NCBI RefSeq assembly: GCF_026283945.1
Contig: NZ_JAPDPC010000001.1
Coordinates: 1,860,001-1,924,000 of the forward strand
DNA length: 64,000 nt
Direction: 5' to 3'
Source of the DNA: Dyella humicola
GTDB taxonomy: Bacteria; Pseudomonadota; Gammaproteobacteria; Xanthomonadales; Rhodanobacteraceae
Below are positions 18,012 through 27,121 of the stretch, one piece after another. Made by a program: the position numbers and the translations under genes. The notes under the pieces were generated by a model. That model was given only the letters and a program-made list of their open reading frames with translations. It searched no databases and was not told the DNA's origin. The first letter of the stretch is position 1; each line of letters begins with the position of its first letter.

Positions 18012-19244
18012 CTAGAGCAAGCTCTTCAGGATATGAATGCCCGCGGTGTACTCGCCGACGATGGTGCCGAGGCTGACCAGGAAGAAATTGAGCAGCGTGC
18101 GCGCGACGCGGTTCTTCCACCAGCCACGCCAGTGGCCAATGTCGTCGCGCAAGGTCTCGAAGTCGGCCACGCGCGGACGACGAACCCACGCTTCCACCAT
18201 GGCGCTGATACCACCTGAAGGAATGCCGGGCCGGAAGGGTTTGAGGGGCGCAGCAATAAACGCCGAAAGCATGCTTAGCGGGTGAGCTCCCGCGATGATC
18301 GCGCCAAGAACGGCGAAGCCACCGGTGAGCAGTACCCAGTCGCGCAGCGCCGCCGCGCCCAGCGCCGTGTCGCGATGGAAGGCGAAGCCGATGGCGGCGA
18401 ACACCGCCAAGACCAGTCCGAGCGCCACCCACTTTGGCCAGCGTGACTTGGTCGGCGTGCTGGCGAGCTCGGCGGCTTCCACGACGGGATCGCCCTTCTG
18501 CGAGCGAAGCAGCTCGCACAGGCCCTTCAGATGGCCTGCGCCGATCACCACGAGTACGCGACGCCCTTCGCCAAAGCCCGCGCGCGTCGCCTGCTCGCGC
18601 AGTCGGGCCGCCATGTAGGCGTCGCGCTCGGCGATCAGGCTGCGGAACAACGGCGCCGATTCGCTGGCAAATTCGCTGAAGGCGCTCTCCAGCATGTCGC
18701 CCTGCTTGAGCTTCTCGATTTCGGTTTCCTCGATCGCCTCGCGTTCGAACACGCTGGCGATCAAGCCACCGAGCAGTCCAAAACGTTGCCAGAAACCGAC
18801 GCTATGCCAAGCGCGGCGCAGCGTGGTGCCGACCTCGCGATCCACTAGCCACAGCGGCAATGCGCGTTGCTCGGCGCCGTCCATTGCAGCCTTCATCTCG
18901 GCGCCCGGCTGGATGCCGTACTGCTCGGCCAGGCGCTTCTGGAACGAGGACAACACCAGGCTGGCAGCGACCATGCCGGCCTTGCCCTGGCGGATTACCT
19001 GGAACAGATCCATTTGCTTGAATGCGTCGGGATCGCGCATGCCCTGGGCACGGCTGTCACACAACTCAACCGCGACGGCATCGAAAGGCTCATGGGCGAG
19101 CAAGGCGTCGACCGCCTCGACGCTGGCGCGCGAAACGTGCGCGGTGCCCAGTACGACGTATTCCACCCCGTCCCGGGTAACCCGCTCGATGGGCTGGTCG
19201 CGCAGCACGGGCGGGAGGGAGTCGGCGATATCGGTCACTGTCAT
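18012..19244 (-). CDS. TraB/PrgY-family membrane protein
   Basis: 410 residues. The N-terminal TraB domain (about 25-250) includes the GTAHVSRASVE and VAVELCDSRAQG motifs and a second conserved block VLVVIGAGHLKGL. The C-terminal ~150 residues contain about three to four hydrophobic segments. The family is named after enterococcal pheromone-shutdown proteins (TraB/PrgY) and is related in fold to TIKI-type proteases, but its bacterial function outside enterococci is not established. The start at 19244 (MTVTDIADS) avoids a low-complexity extension. It follows aguA-aguB on the same strand with ~90 bp spacing. Confidence 0.85.
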   Translation of the reverse strand: MTVTDIADSLPPVLRDQPIERVTRDGVEYVVLGTAHVSRASVEAVDALLAHEPFDAVAVELCDSRAQGMRDPDAFKQMDLFQVIRQGKAGMVAASLVLSSFQKRLAEQYGIQPGAEMKAAMDGAEQRALPLWLVDREVGTTLRRAWHSVGFWQRFGLLGGLIASVFEREAIEETEIEKLKQGDMLESAFSEFASESAPLFRSLIAERDAYMAARLREQATRAGFGEGRRVLVVIGAGHLKGLCELLRSQKGDPVVEAAELASTPTKSRWPKWVALGLVLAVFAAIGFAFHRDTALGAAALRDWVLLTGGFAVLGAIIAGAHPLSMLSAFIAAPLKPFRPGIPSGGISAMVEAWVRRPRVADFETLRDDIGHWRGWWKNRVARTLLNFFLVSLGTIVGEYTAGIHILKSLL

Positions 19245-19337
19245 GCGCGGCGTCGATCTGGCAGGGGAACTCCCTGCATGGGGTTGGCTGGGGCATGGCA
19301 CAAGCCATGCCCCGGAGGGCGAGCAGCGAATCAGGCC

Positions 19338-20228
19338 TCAGTCACGGAATCGCTTGAGCAAATCACTATACGCATCGATGCGGCGGTCGCGCAGGAACGG
19401 CCAGATCCGGCGCACGTGCTCGCTGCGCGCCATGTCCACGTCCACCACCAGCAGTTCGCGCTGGTCCGTGCCCGCCTGGGCCAGGAATTCACCCTGCGGC
19501 CCGGCCACGAAGCTGGTGCCCCAGAACTGGATGCCGCGACCCACACCCGAGGCATCGGCCTCGTAACCGGTGCGGTTGCACGACAGCAGCGGCAGGCCGT
19601 TGGCCACGGCATGGCCACGCTGCACAGTGACCCAGGCTTCGCGCTGGCGATCCTTCTCAGCTTGATCGTCCTGCGGATCCCAGCCAATGGCGGTGGGATA
19701 CAGCAGCAGGTCAGCGCCCGCCAGCGCCATCAGGCGTGCGGCTTCCGGATACCACTGGTCCCAACACACCAGCACGCCGAGGCGGCCCACGGACGTATCG
19801 ATGGGGTCGAAACCCAGGTCGCCCGGCGTGAAGTAGAACTTCTCGTAGAACGCCGGATCGTCCGGAATATGCATCTTGCGGTACTTGCCCGCGATCGTCG
19901 CCGAACGGTCAAACACCACCGCGGTGTTGTGATAAAGCCCGGTAGCGCGCTTCTCGAAGATCGAAGCGACCACGACCAGTTTCAGCTCTTCGGCCAGCTT
20001 GCCGATGCGCGCGGTGCTGTGGCCGGGAATGGTTTCGGCCAGGTCGAACTCATCGACCGACTCGTGTTGGCAGAAGTACGGACCATTGTGCAGCTCCTGC
20101 AGCAGCACCAGTTCGGCACCCGCCGCCGCGGCCTCGCGCAGGCCCGCCTCAATGGCATCGAGATTCGCATCGCGGCTGCCGCGGTGGGTTTCCTGCAACA
20201 GGGCGACTTTCAAGGTCTTGCGGGTCAT
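19338..20228 (-). CDS. aguB: N-carbamoylputrescine amidase
   Basis: 296-residue nitrilase-superfamily enzyme hydrolysing N-carbamoylputrescine to putrescine, CO2 and ammonia. The catalytic triad is visible as E45 (LLQELHNGPYF), the Lys in AGKYRKMHIPDD and the Cys in LVCWDQWYPEAAR. FYEKFYFTPGD is characteristic of the plant/bacterial amidase rather than generic nitrilases. The start at 20228 (MTRKTLKVALLQ) matches the fold onset. It lies downstream of agmatine deiminase, completing the arginine-agmatine-putrescine route. Confidence 0.95.
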   Translation of the reverse strand: MTRKTLKVALLQETHRGSRDANLDAIEAGLREAAAAGAELVLLQELHNGPYFCQHESVDEFDLAETIPGHSTARIGKLAEELKLVVVASIFEKRATGLYHNTAVVFDRSATIAGKYRKMHIPDDPAFYEKFYFTPGDLGFDPIDTSVGRLGVLVCWDQWYPEAARLMALAGADLLLYPTAIGWDPQDDQAEKDRQREAWVTVQRGHAVANGLPLLSCNRTGYEADASGVGRGIQFWGTSFVAGPQGEFLAQAGTDQRELLVVDVDMARSEHVRRIWPFLRDRRIDAYSDLLKRFRD

Positions 20229-20381
20229 GGGCGTACTTCCGGCGTGAGGGCCTGCCGGCAAAGGCAGGCCGCGCATTCTAATGGATACGACGCATCGACA
20301 CCGATCGTGCCGGCGGGGGTAGACCCCTCATATGGGCCTGTCCGGTGCTGGTTTCCAGCACCCGGCACCGACTTTCCCGGA

Positions 20382-21416
20382 TCAGACGATGCCGGCCGGC
20401 AACTGCATGGTGATGCAGTGCAGGCTGCCGTTCTGCCAGATCAACGGACGGCACGGCACCTGCACGATCTCGCGATCGGGGTGCGCTTCGCCAATGATGC
20501 GCGCAGCCTCGTCGTCAACCACGTCGCCATAGGCCGGTACCAGCACGGCACCGTTGACGATCAGGTAGTTCGCGTACGACGCCGCCAGGCGGCGACCTTC
20601 GTCGAGGATGGGGCGCGCCCAGGGCAGGGGATAAAGCTGGTACGGGCGACCATCCGGCGTGCGCAGGGCCGCCAGCTCCTCGCCCATGCGCTTGAGTTCG
20701 TCGTGATGCGGATCGCTGGCGTCGTCGCAGGCCTGGTACACGATGCGATCGCCGGGAGCGAAGCGCGCCAGCGTATCGATATGGGCGTCCGTATCGTCGC
20801 CTTCGAGATAACCGTAGTCGAGCCACAGCACGCGCCGGGCGTGCAAGCTGTCACTGAGGATCCGACTCATCTCCTCGCGAGACTGGTCCGGATGTCGCTG
20901 CACCAGGCAGCGCCAGGTCGTCAGCACCGTGCCCACGCCATCGCTTTCAATGCCGCCGCCTTCCAGCGCCCAGTCGATGCGCTTGTGCGCCGCCTTGCCG
21001 AACACGCCGTCGCTGACCAGGCCGGCGATCAGCGCGTCATCCTGTTCGGCGCCGAACTTGCCGCCCCAGCCGGTGAAACGGAAATCGGTGAGCTGGAACG
21101 TGCCATCAGCGGATTTCAGCGTGATCGGGCCCGAATCGCGCAGCCAAGTGTCGTCGTAGGGCTGCTCCACCAAGCGAATCTGCGACAGGTCCACGCCTTC
21201 ACCGGTCAGCAGCGATTGCACACGGATGCGCAGTTCGTTATCCGCGACCACGATGATCAGCGGCTGGAAGCAGGTGACCGCGGCGGCCAGCGCCACGTAC
21301 GTCGTCTCCACTTCGGCCAGGCGCTCGGCCCAGTCGGTGTCGGCATGCGGCCAGGCGATCAGCACGGCCGATTGCGGCTCCCATTCCGCCGGTAGACGCA
21401 GGCTAGGGTCAATCAT
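20382..21416 (-). CDS. aguA: Agmatine deiminase
   Basis: Porphyromonas-type peptidyl-arginine deiminase-fold enzyme that converts agmatine to N-carbamoylputrescine and ammonia. Signatures are LPAEWEPQSAVLIAWPH at the N-terminus, the DDTWLRDSGP block, WGGKFG, EGGGIESDG and the C-terminal catalytic Cys in SLHCITMQLP. Start is taken at 21416 because homologues begin close to the LPAEW block; alternative ATGs at 21434 and 21446 would add 6 or 10 residues and cannot be excluded. 344 residues. The putrescine made here may link with the PuuB-like oxidase elsewhere in the window, but that is inference. Confidence 0.95.
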   Translation of the reverse strand: MIDPSLRLPAEWEPQSAVLIAWPHADTDWAERLAEVETTYVALAAAVTCFQPLIIVVADNELRIRVQSLLTGEGVDLSQIRLVEQPYDDTWLRDSGPITLKSADGTFQLTDFRFTGWGGKFGAEQDDALIAGLVSDGVFGKAAHKRIDWALEGGGIESDGVGTVLTTWRCLVQRHPDQSREEMSRILSDSLHARRVLWLDYGYLEGDDTDAHIDTLARFAPGDRIVYQACDDASDPHHDELKRMGEELAALRTPDGRPYQLYPLPWARPILDEGRRLAASYANYLIVNGAVLVPAYGDVVDDEAARIIGEAHPDREIVQVPCRPLIWQNGSLHCITMQLPAGIV

Positions 21417-21572
21417 CGAGTCGTTCTCTTGCATCGGGGACAGCAACCAGCCACCAGGGCGGGCTGCAAGGGATGCGAAGTGTAGTCGATGCTGCCGCGT
21501 CCTTCTCCCTTTTGGGCGGCCCGAAGGTAGCCGCGGTGAGGCGCGGCGGGCGTTCCGGTTACTCGCTTTTGC

Positions 21573-21736
21573 TCCTTCTCCCCAAAGGGGAGAAGGTTGG
21601 GATGGGGGGCGGGTGCTTGCCTTTGACGCGACGATCGAGCGTTATCGCCGGCGTGCCGCCTACGCAGCGGGCGTTCCGAACCGCTGCCGCGGTCCGGAAC
21701 GCCCGCTGCGTAGGCGGCACGCCGGCGATAACGCTC
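21573..21736. repeat. Intergenic repeat module with a 100-bp hairpin (42-bp perfect arms)
   Basis: A GC-rich module with CTTCTCCCC/GGGGAGAAG (21573-21620) is followed by an almost perfect palindrome: arm 21637-21678 is the exact reverse complement of 21695-21736, with the 16-nt middle also pairing partly. The block TACGCAGCGGGCGTT and the flanking module recur in the giant palindrome at 47.96-48.62 kb. The region between aguA and the next gene (21417-21931) otherwise contains no supported gene; open frames through it are produced by the repeat. Confidence 0.9.
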
Positions 21737-21931
21737 AGTTGCCGCGCGAAAGGCGAACGCCCACTCCTCAGGAACTCCGCTCGATCGTACGCGGCACGTT
21801 TCGGCGCCATGCGGGGTCTTTTCCAGCCAGCCATTGGGCGACCAAAGACCCGGAAAAGGGCGCGCGCCCAGGCCGTCAGAAACGACAACGCGGCCCGTGT
21901 CACCACGGGCCGCGCGGCTTGGACCTCGAAA

Positions 21932-22288
21932 TTACTTGACTGAGGCTGGATTGGTATTGTTGCCCGCCGGTGTATTAAGCACCGCGTGGATCACGTGGTT
22001 CTGCTCGAAATACACGATGAAATTCGAGTAGTCCCAGCGGTTGATCACCGGTTGCCGAGGGTTGCTGCCGCCGCGCGGTTCAAGCTTGCGCTGCGGGGCG
22101 CCGAACTTCTGTTCGACCTGGGCCATGGTCATGCCGCGGGTGGGCAGGTTCATGCCCTGTTCCTGCTGCACGCGATTGACGAGCAGGCTGTCCTGGCCGG
22201 CCTGGACAGGCGTGGATGCGCCGGCCGCGGCCAGCAACACGGTCATGGACAGGCTGATGCTGAACTTGCTGATTCCGTACTTGTTCAC
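21932..22288 (-). CDS. Small secreted protein, SmpA/BamE-like helix motif, unknown function
   Basis: 118 residues with a signal peptide (hydrophobic 11-27, cleavage near VQAG). The mature part contains PTRGMTMAQVEQKFGAPQ, which resembles the GMTxxQVxxxLGxP motif of small periplasmic SmpA/OmlA-fold proteins, followed by a beta region WDYSNFIVYFEQNHVIHAVL. There is no lipobox, so it is probably soluble periplasmic. Proteins of this shape are frequent unknowns in Xanthomonadales. Monocistronic. Confidence 0.8.
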   Translation of the reverse strand: MNKYGISKFSISLSMTVLLAAAGASTPVQAGQDSLLVNRVQQEQGMNLPTRGMTMAQVEQKFGAPQRKLEPRGGSNPRQPVINRWDYSNFIVYFEQNHVIHAVLNTPAGNNTNPASVK

Positions 22289-22447
22289 GGGTCCCCTCTC
22301 CGCGCAAGGCGATGCCGCGTCGTTGTAGCAGAACTATCCGGGCTATTCCATGCGAATCTGCGGCGAATGCGATGGGGTGGGCATTCGCTCCCGGTATGAT
22401 GGGCGGCTGCGGGCGGCAGGACGCCCGGTCCGGATAAGCTCTTTACT

Positions 22448-24358
22448 ATGATTTCCTTTCGTCGCTTTGCCCTCCGCCGTGGCAGCCGCTTGCTGCTTTC
22501 CGATATCGATCTGGTGATCCAGAGTGGCTGGCGGCTGGGTGTGGTCGGCCGTAACGGCTGTGGCAAGTCCAGCCTGTTCGCCGCACTGCAGGGCAAGGTC
22601 GATGCCGATACCGGTGACCTGGACATCCCGTCCAAGCTGCGCATGGCTTCCGTGGCGCAGGAAACCCCCGCGCTACCCGACCCGGCCATCGAATATGTGA
22701 TGGGCGGCGACGAGGAACTGGCGATCGCCCTGCGCGACGAACTCGACGCCGATGCGCGAGGCGATACCGAGGCCATGGCCAGGGCCCACCATCGCATCGA
22801 GGAATTGAACGGGTACGACGCACGCGCTCGGGCTGGCCGCCTCTTGCATGGCCTCGGCTTTTCCGCGGATACCCATGAGACGCCGGTGCAGGAGTTCTCC
22901 GGTGGCTGGCGCGTGCGTCTGAACCTGGCACGCGCCCTGATGGCGCCGTCCGAGCTGCTGCTGCTCGACGAGCCCACCAACCATCTCGATCTCGATGCCG
23001 TGCTGTGGCTGGAGGAGTGGCTGCGTCGTTATCAGGGCACGCTGCTGGTGATCTCACATGACCGCGAGTTCCTCGACGGCGTCATCACCCACACGCTGCA
23101 TTTGAACGATGGCAGCGCCAAGCTCTACACGGGCAACTACAGCGCCTTCGAACGCCTGCGCGCCGAGCAGTTGCGCCAGCAGCAGATTGCGCATGAGCGT
23201 GAGCAGGCCGAGCGTGCGCACCTGCAATCGTTCGTGGATCGCTTCAAGGCCAAGGCCAGCAAGGCCAAGCAGGCGCAGTCGCGCGTCAAACGACTGGAGA
23301 AGCTGGCCGGCACCGAGGCGGTGCGTGCGGAGCGGCAGTTCCGCTTTCAGTTCGCCGTACCCGATCGGCTACCCGACTCGATGCTGCAACTGGAAGAGAT
23401 CGAGGCCGGCTATCCCGGTGAAGACGGCGCGCCGCCGACGGCGATCCTGCACAACCTACGATTCCGCCTTGAAGCGGGCGAGCGCATCGGCCTGCTCGGT
23501 CCGAACGGCGCGGGTAAATCCACCCTGGTGAAGACCTTGGTGGGCGAACTTGAGCCGCTCGCTGGCGAGCGCAAGGCGCACAAGGATCTGAAGATCGGCT
23601 ACTTCGCTCAGCACACGGTTGAAAGCCTCGAGGAGGGCTCCTCGCCGTTCGATCATCTGCAGGACAAGGCGCCGGGTGTGGGCGCGCAGGCGATCCGTGA
23701 TTTCCTGGGCACCTGGAATTTCGCGGGCGATCGCGCGTTCGAATCGGTCGATGGCTTCTCTGGCGGCGAACGCGCGCGACTGGCGCTGGCATTGATCGCC
23801 TGGGACAAGCCCAACCTCCTGCTGCTCGACGAACCCACCAACCATCTCGACCTGGACATGCGCGAAGCGCTCGCCGATGCGCTGGCGGACTTCGATGGTG
23901 CGCTGGTACTGGTGTCGCATGATCGCCATTTGCTGGGACTGGTCTGCGACAGCTTCTGGCGCGTGGCCGATGGTGCGGCGGAAGGCTTCGATGGCGACCT
24001 GGACGACTACGCGCGCTGGTTGCGCAGTCGCGGCGCTACCAGCAAGAAGAACAAGAAGAAGGAGGCCGAGGCGAAGCCGTCGGCCCGGGTCGAATCACCG
24101 GAAGAGCTTCGCCAACGCGCCGCCGCCCAGCGCGAGCTCGAAAAGGTCGCGCGTCAGCGCGTCAAGAAGATCGAGACGCGCGTGGCCACCATCGAAGGCG
24201 AGCTGGGCGCGCTGGAAGCCAAATTAGCCGATCCGGCAACCTACAACGAGCCGACCTCGGAGATGATGCGCATGAGCCAGCGCCAGGCGGAGTTGCGCGG
24301 CGAGAAGGAAACACTGGAAGGCGAGTGGCTGAAGCTGTACGAACAGTTGGAGGCATGA
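22448..24358 (+). CDS. yheS: ABC-F ATPase, YheS type
   Basis: 636 residues with two ATP-binding cassettes and no membrane domain. Walker A sequences are GRNGCGKSS and GPNGAGKST; the signature motifs are FSGGWRVRL and FSGGERARL, each followed by LLLLDEPTNHLDL. The inter-domain linker (about 220-300) is charged and helical as in ABC-F P-site linkers, and a C-terminal coiled-coil ends the protein. Length and the N-terminal VGRNGCGKS/QETPAL region fit E. coli YheS rather than Uup or EttA. ABC-F proteins act on the ribosome to relieve stalling. Its stop overlaps the next start (ATGA at 24355). Confidence 0.92.
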   Translation: MISFRRFALRRGSRLLLSDIDLVIQSGWRLGVVGRNGCGKSSLFAALQGKVDADTGDLDIPSKLRMASVAQETPALPDPAIEYVMGGDEELAIALRDELDADARGDTEAMARAHHRIEELNGYDARARAGRLLHGLGFSADTHETPVQEFSGGWRVRLNLARALMAPSELLLLDEPTNHLDLDAVLWLEEWLRRYQGTLLVISHDREFLDGVITHTLHLNDGSAKLYTGNYSAFERLRAEQLRQQQIAHEREQAERAHLQSFVDRFKAKASKAKQAQSRVKRLEKLAGTEAVRAERQFRFQFAVPDRLPDSMLQLEEIEAGYPGEDGAPPTAILHNLRFRLEAGERIGLLGPNGAGKSTLVKTLVGELEPLAGERKAHKDLKIGYFAQHTVESLEEGSSPFDHLQDKAPGVGAQAIRDFLGTWNFAGDRAFESVDGFSGGERARLALALIAWDKPNLLLLDEPTNHLDLDMREALADALADFDGALVLVSHDRHLLGLVCDSFWRVADGAAEGFDGDLDDYARWLRSRGATSKKNKKKEAEAKPSARVESPEELRQRAAAQRELEKVARQRVKKIETRVATIEGELGALEAKLADPATYNEPTSEMMRMSQRQAELRGEKETLEGEWLKLYEQLEA

Positions 24359-25287
24359 GTCAGCGCATGAATGCTCCCGGGCCGAATCCGCTGGAACTGT
24401 GGCTGCCCGACCTGGGGCGTTTCGATCCGCAGCATCCCGTGCATGCGCTGCTGCGCAAAGCGGATGGCCTGGAGCCAGGCGCCAAGGGCTATCTCGCGGG
24501 GCTCGCCGGGCGTTTCGTGGTTTCCGGTGGCCTGCCGGCAGCGGCTTTGACGCGCGAACTGATTGCCGGCGATGCGGGCGACGCCACTTGGCTGTGCGCC
24601 GATCCTGCCTGGGTGCAGCCGGATCTCAACGGTGTACGCCTGCTTGCCTGCGGGCAGCTGCAGTTGAGCATGGAAGAGGCGCAGGCGTTCGCCAGGCCAT
24701 TGAAGCCTGTCTTCGGCGATGCAGGAATGATTCTGGAAGTCTCATCGGCGGATCATTGGCACGTACGTCTGCCGACCAATGCACCGTTGCCGGCGTTCGC
24801 CGCTCCCGAACAGGCGCTGGGCGAAGACTTGTTCGAACATCTGCCGCAAGGTGCGGACGGACGTCGATGGCGCGTGCTTATCAATGAAGTGCAGGTGCTG
24901 TTGCATCAGCACCCGCTCAATGCCGAGCGTCGTACACGGGGCATGCCGCCGATCAACAGCCTGTGGTTGTGGGGCGGCGGACGCTTGCCCGACGTCGTGC
25001 GTACCAAGCTGGCCGGTGTCATTGGCGATGACGTATTGCTTGGTGCACTGGCCAAACGTGCCGGTGTTGCCGTGGTCGCGCGTTCGGCTTCGAGCGTCGA
25101 AGGAGCTGCACCGGGCTGGATGATCGATCTGCAGGATCTGCCGATGGATGACCTGGCCACGACCTGGTGGCCGAGCGTGCAGGCACTCGCTCAACGCCAA
25201 CCCTTGCAACTTAGTTTCGCGAGCGGTGAGCGTTGGTTGTATCGTCCCTGGCACCGCATGCGCTTCTGGCGCGGGAGCGCCAAATGA
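24355..25287 (+). CDS. RpfE-like / phosphoglycerate-mutase-like conserved protein
   Basis: 310-residue cytoplasmic protein of a poorly characterised family often annotated as cofactor-independent phosphoglycerate mutase-like. In Xanthomonas the gene beside recJ is named rpfE (recalled from the literature on the rpf region, not checked here). Visible conserved stretches are NPLELWLPDLGRF, WLCADPAWVQPDLNGVRL, INEVQVLLHQHPLN and INSLWLWGGGRLP. I see no confirmed metal-binding set of an iPGM. The start at 24355 lies in ATGA overlapping yheS; its own stop overlaps the recJ ATG (25284). Such double coupling implies stoichiometric expression. Function unknown. Confidence 0.8.
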   Translation: MSQRMNAPGPNPLELWLPDLGRFDPQHPVHALLRKADGLEPGAKGYLAGLAGRFVVSGGLPAAALTRELIAGDAGDATWLCADPAWVQPDLNGVRLLACGQLQLSMEEAQAFARPLKPVFGDAGMILEVSSADHWHVRLPTNAPLPAFAAPEQALGEDLFEHLPQGADGRRWRVLINEVQVLLHQHPLNAERRTRGMPPINSLWLWGGGRLPDVVRTKLAGVIGDDVLLGALAKRAGVAVVARSASSVEGAAPGWMIDLQDLPMDDLATTWWPSVQALAQRQPLQLSFASGERWLYRPWHRMRFWRGSAK

Positions 25288-26999
25288 GAATGGTCAGCCT
25301 GCGTCGACGCGTGCCGCAGGGTGTGCCTCATGGCTGGAGTACGGCCGTCCATCCGGTCCTGCAACAGGTTTACGCGGCGCGCGGTGTGCTGTGCCCGGAA
25401 CACGCCGAATATCGCCTGGCGCGCCTGCTCGACCCGCAGCAGCTGGGTGGTCTTGAGCAGGCGGTCACGCTGTTGATTGAAGCGATTCGCGGCGACTGGT
25501 CGATCCTCATCGCAGGTGATTACGACTGCGACGGTGCCACGGGTACGGCCGTGGCGGTCCGCGGCTTGCGCATGCTGGGCGCGCGCCATGTCCGCTATGC
25601 CGTGCCGAATCGCTTCATTCACGGTTACGGACTCAGTCCGGCGCTGGTCGAATCGCTGCAACCCAAGCCGCAGTTAATCGTCACCGTGGACAACGGTGTG
25701 GCGAGCGTGGCCGGTGTAGCGGTCGCGCAAGCGCAAGGTATCCGCGTCATCGTGACGGATCATCACCTGCCGGGCGAGCAGTTGCCGGCCGCCGACGCTA
25801 TGGTCAATCCCAATCTGTTTGGCGATGAATTTCCCAGCAAGGCACTCGCCGGCGTGGGTGTGATGTTCTATCTGTTGCTCGCCTTGCGCGCGGCATTGCG
25901 CGAGCAGGGCGACTTCGCGTCTGGGAACGAACCCGATCTTTCGGTGCTGCTGGATCTGGTCGCCGTCGGCACCGTGGCGGACCTGGTGCCGCTGGATTTC
26001 AATAATCGCGTACTGGTCGAAGCAGGCCTCAAGCGTATTCGTAGCGGTCGCGCTTGCGTGGGTGTGGTTGCCCTGGTGGAAGCAAGCAAGCGCAGCCTGG
26101 CAACGCTTTGCGCCAGTGATCTGGGCTATGCCATCGGGCCGCGCTTGAATGCCGCCGGCCGGCTGGAAGATATGCGGCTGGGCGTTGAGTGCCTGCTCAC
26201 CGACGATGTGTCACAGGCTCGCCACTATGCGGAGTTGCTCAGCTCCATCAATCAAGAGCGCCGTGAGCTGCAGGCGACGATGGTGGCCGAGGCCGAGGTC
26301 ATGGTGACACGCGCCGCCGACACCGATGCGGTCGGCGTGGCGCTGTTCGAGCCGAGTTGGCACGCCGGCGTGGTCGGCCTCGTGGCATCGAAACTGAAAG
26401 AGCGCCTGCACCGGCCCGTGATCGCCTTTGCTCCTGCCAGCGAGGATGCTGCCGACGAGCTGCGTGGATCGGCGCGATCCATCGCCGGTTTCCATATACG
26501 CGATGCGCTGGCGATGATTGATGCGCGCCATCCAGGCCTTATCGAGCGCTTTGGCGGGCATGCGATGGCTGCCGGCTTGAGCCTCAAAGCAGCCGATTAC
26601 CCGCGCTTCGCCGCCGCGTTTGACGCCCTTGCGCGCGAATGGCTGGACCAGGACCACCTTCAGGCTGTGCAGCTTTCAGATGGCGAGTTGCCGCCAGGCG
26701 CAGCCACGCTGGACCTGGCGCATCAGCTGCGGGCGGCGGGCCCATGGGGCCAGGCGTTTCCCGAACCCATCTTCGATAACGTGTTCGAATGCGCGAGCTG
26801 GCGCTTGATGGGCGAGCGGCACTTGCGCTTGAGTCTGCGCGACCCGCGTGACGGTTCAGTGCATGACGCGGTGATGTTCAACGCCTACGAGGGTTCTCCG
26901 CCGCCGGTGTCGTTGCGCGCGGTCTACGAGCTGGTGATCAACGACTGGCAGGGGCGCGAGAGTCCGCGCCTGTTATTGCGGCATATCGAAGCTTTGTAG
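25284..26999 (+). CDS. recJ: Single-stranded-DNA-specific exonuclease RecJ
   Basis: 571 residues. DHH-family 5'-3' exonuclease used in RecF recombination, mismatch repair and base excision repair. The metal-binding motifs are visible: GDYDCDGATGTA (D79-D83 region), VDNGV, VTDHHLPGE and a DHHA1-type C-terminal half with RLNAAGRLEDM and FGGHAMAAG, followed by an OB-fold-type tail. The ATG at 25284 overlaps the preceding stop. It has the usual length for gammaproteobacterial RecJ. Confidence 0.96.
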   Translation: MRMVSLRRRVPQGVPHGWSTAVHPVLQQVYAARGVLCPEHAEYRLARLLDPQQLGGLEQAVTLLIEAIRGDWSILIAGDYDCDGATGTAVAVRGLRMLGARHVRYAVPNRFIHGYGLSPALVESLQPKPQLIVTVDNGVASVAGVAVAQAQGIRVIVTDHHLPGEQLPAADAMVNPNLFGDEFPSKALAGVGVMFYLLLALRAALREQGDFASGNEPDLSVLLDLVAVGTVADLVPLDFNNRVLVEAGLKRIRSGRACVGVVALVEASKRSLATLCASDLGYAIGPRLNAAGRLEDMRLGVECLLTDDVSQARHYAELLSSINQERRELQATMVAEAEVMVTRAADTDAVGVALFEPSWHAGVVGLVASKLKERLHRPVIAFAPASEDAADELRGSARSIAGFHIRDALAMIDARHPGLIERFGGHAMAAGLSLKAADYPRFAAAFDALAREWLDQDHLQAVQLSDGELPPGAATLDLAHQLRAAGPWGQAFPEPIFDNVFECASWRLMGERHLRLSLRDPRDGSVHDAVMFNAYEGSPPPVSLRAVYELVINDWQGRESPRLLLRHIEAL

Positions 27000-27121
27000 C
27001 TGCCAGCATGTAGGTGGCCGGGCCAGGGGAACCCTTGGTGCTGGCTCGTTGTTGCACGGCCGCTTGTCTGAATCGCGTGGGCTAGGCAAAGTCGCCAGAC
27101 GTTTCGTGAGGGAACCTGCCC

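Noticed and set aside
17602-18519. 305-codon minus-strand frame at 17.6-18.5 kb
   Set aside because: Reads through the GTCATTCCCGCG repeat and antisense of the GH18 gene, in a different frame from the real TraB gene.
18867-21395. 842-codon plus-strand frame opposite TraB, aguB and aguA
   Set aside because: It spans three genes with clear enzyme motifs on the other strand; the translation is histidine/arginine/glutamine-rich as expected of an antisense shadow.
21473-21943. 156-codon frame through the repeat region at 21.6 kb
   Set aside because: Produced by the palindromic repeats; the same peptide strings appear in frames from the 48-kb repeat on either strand.
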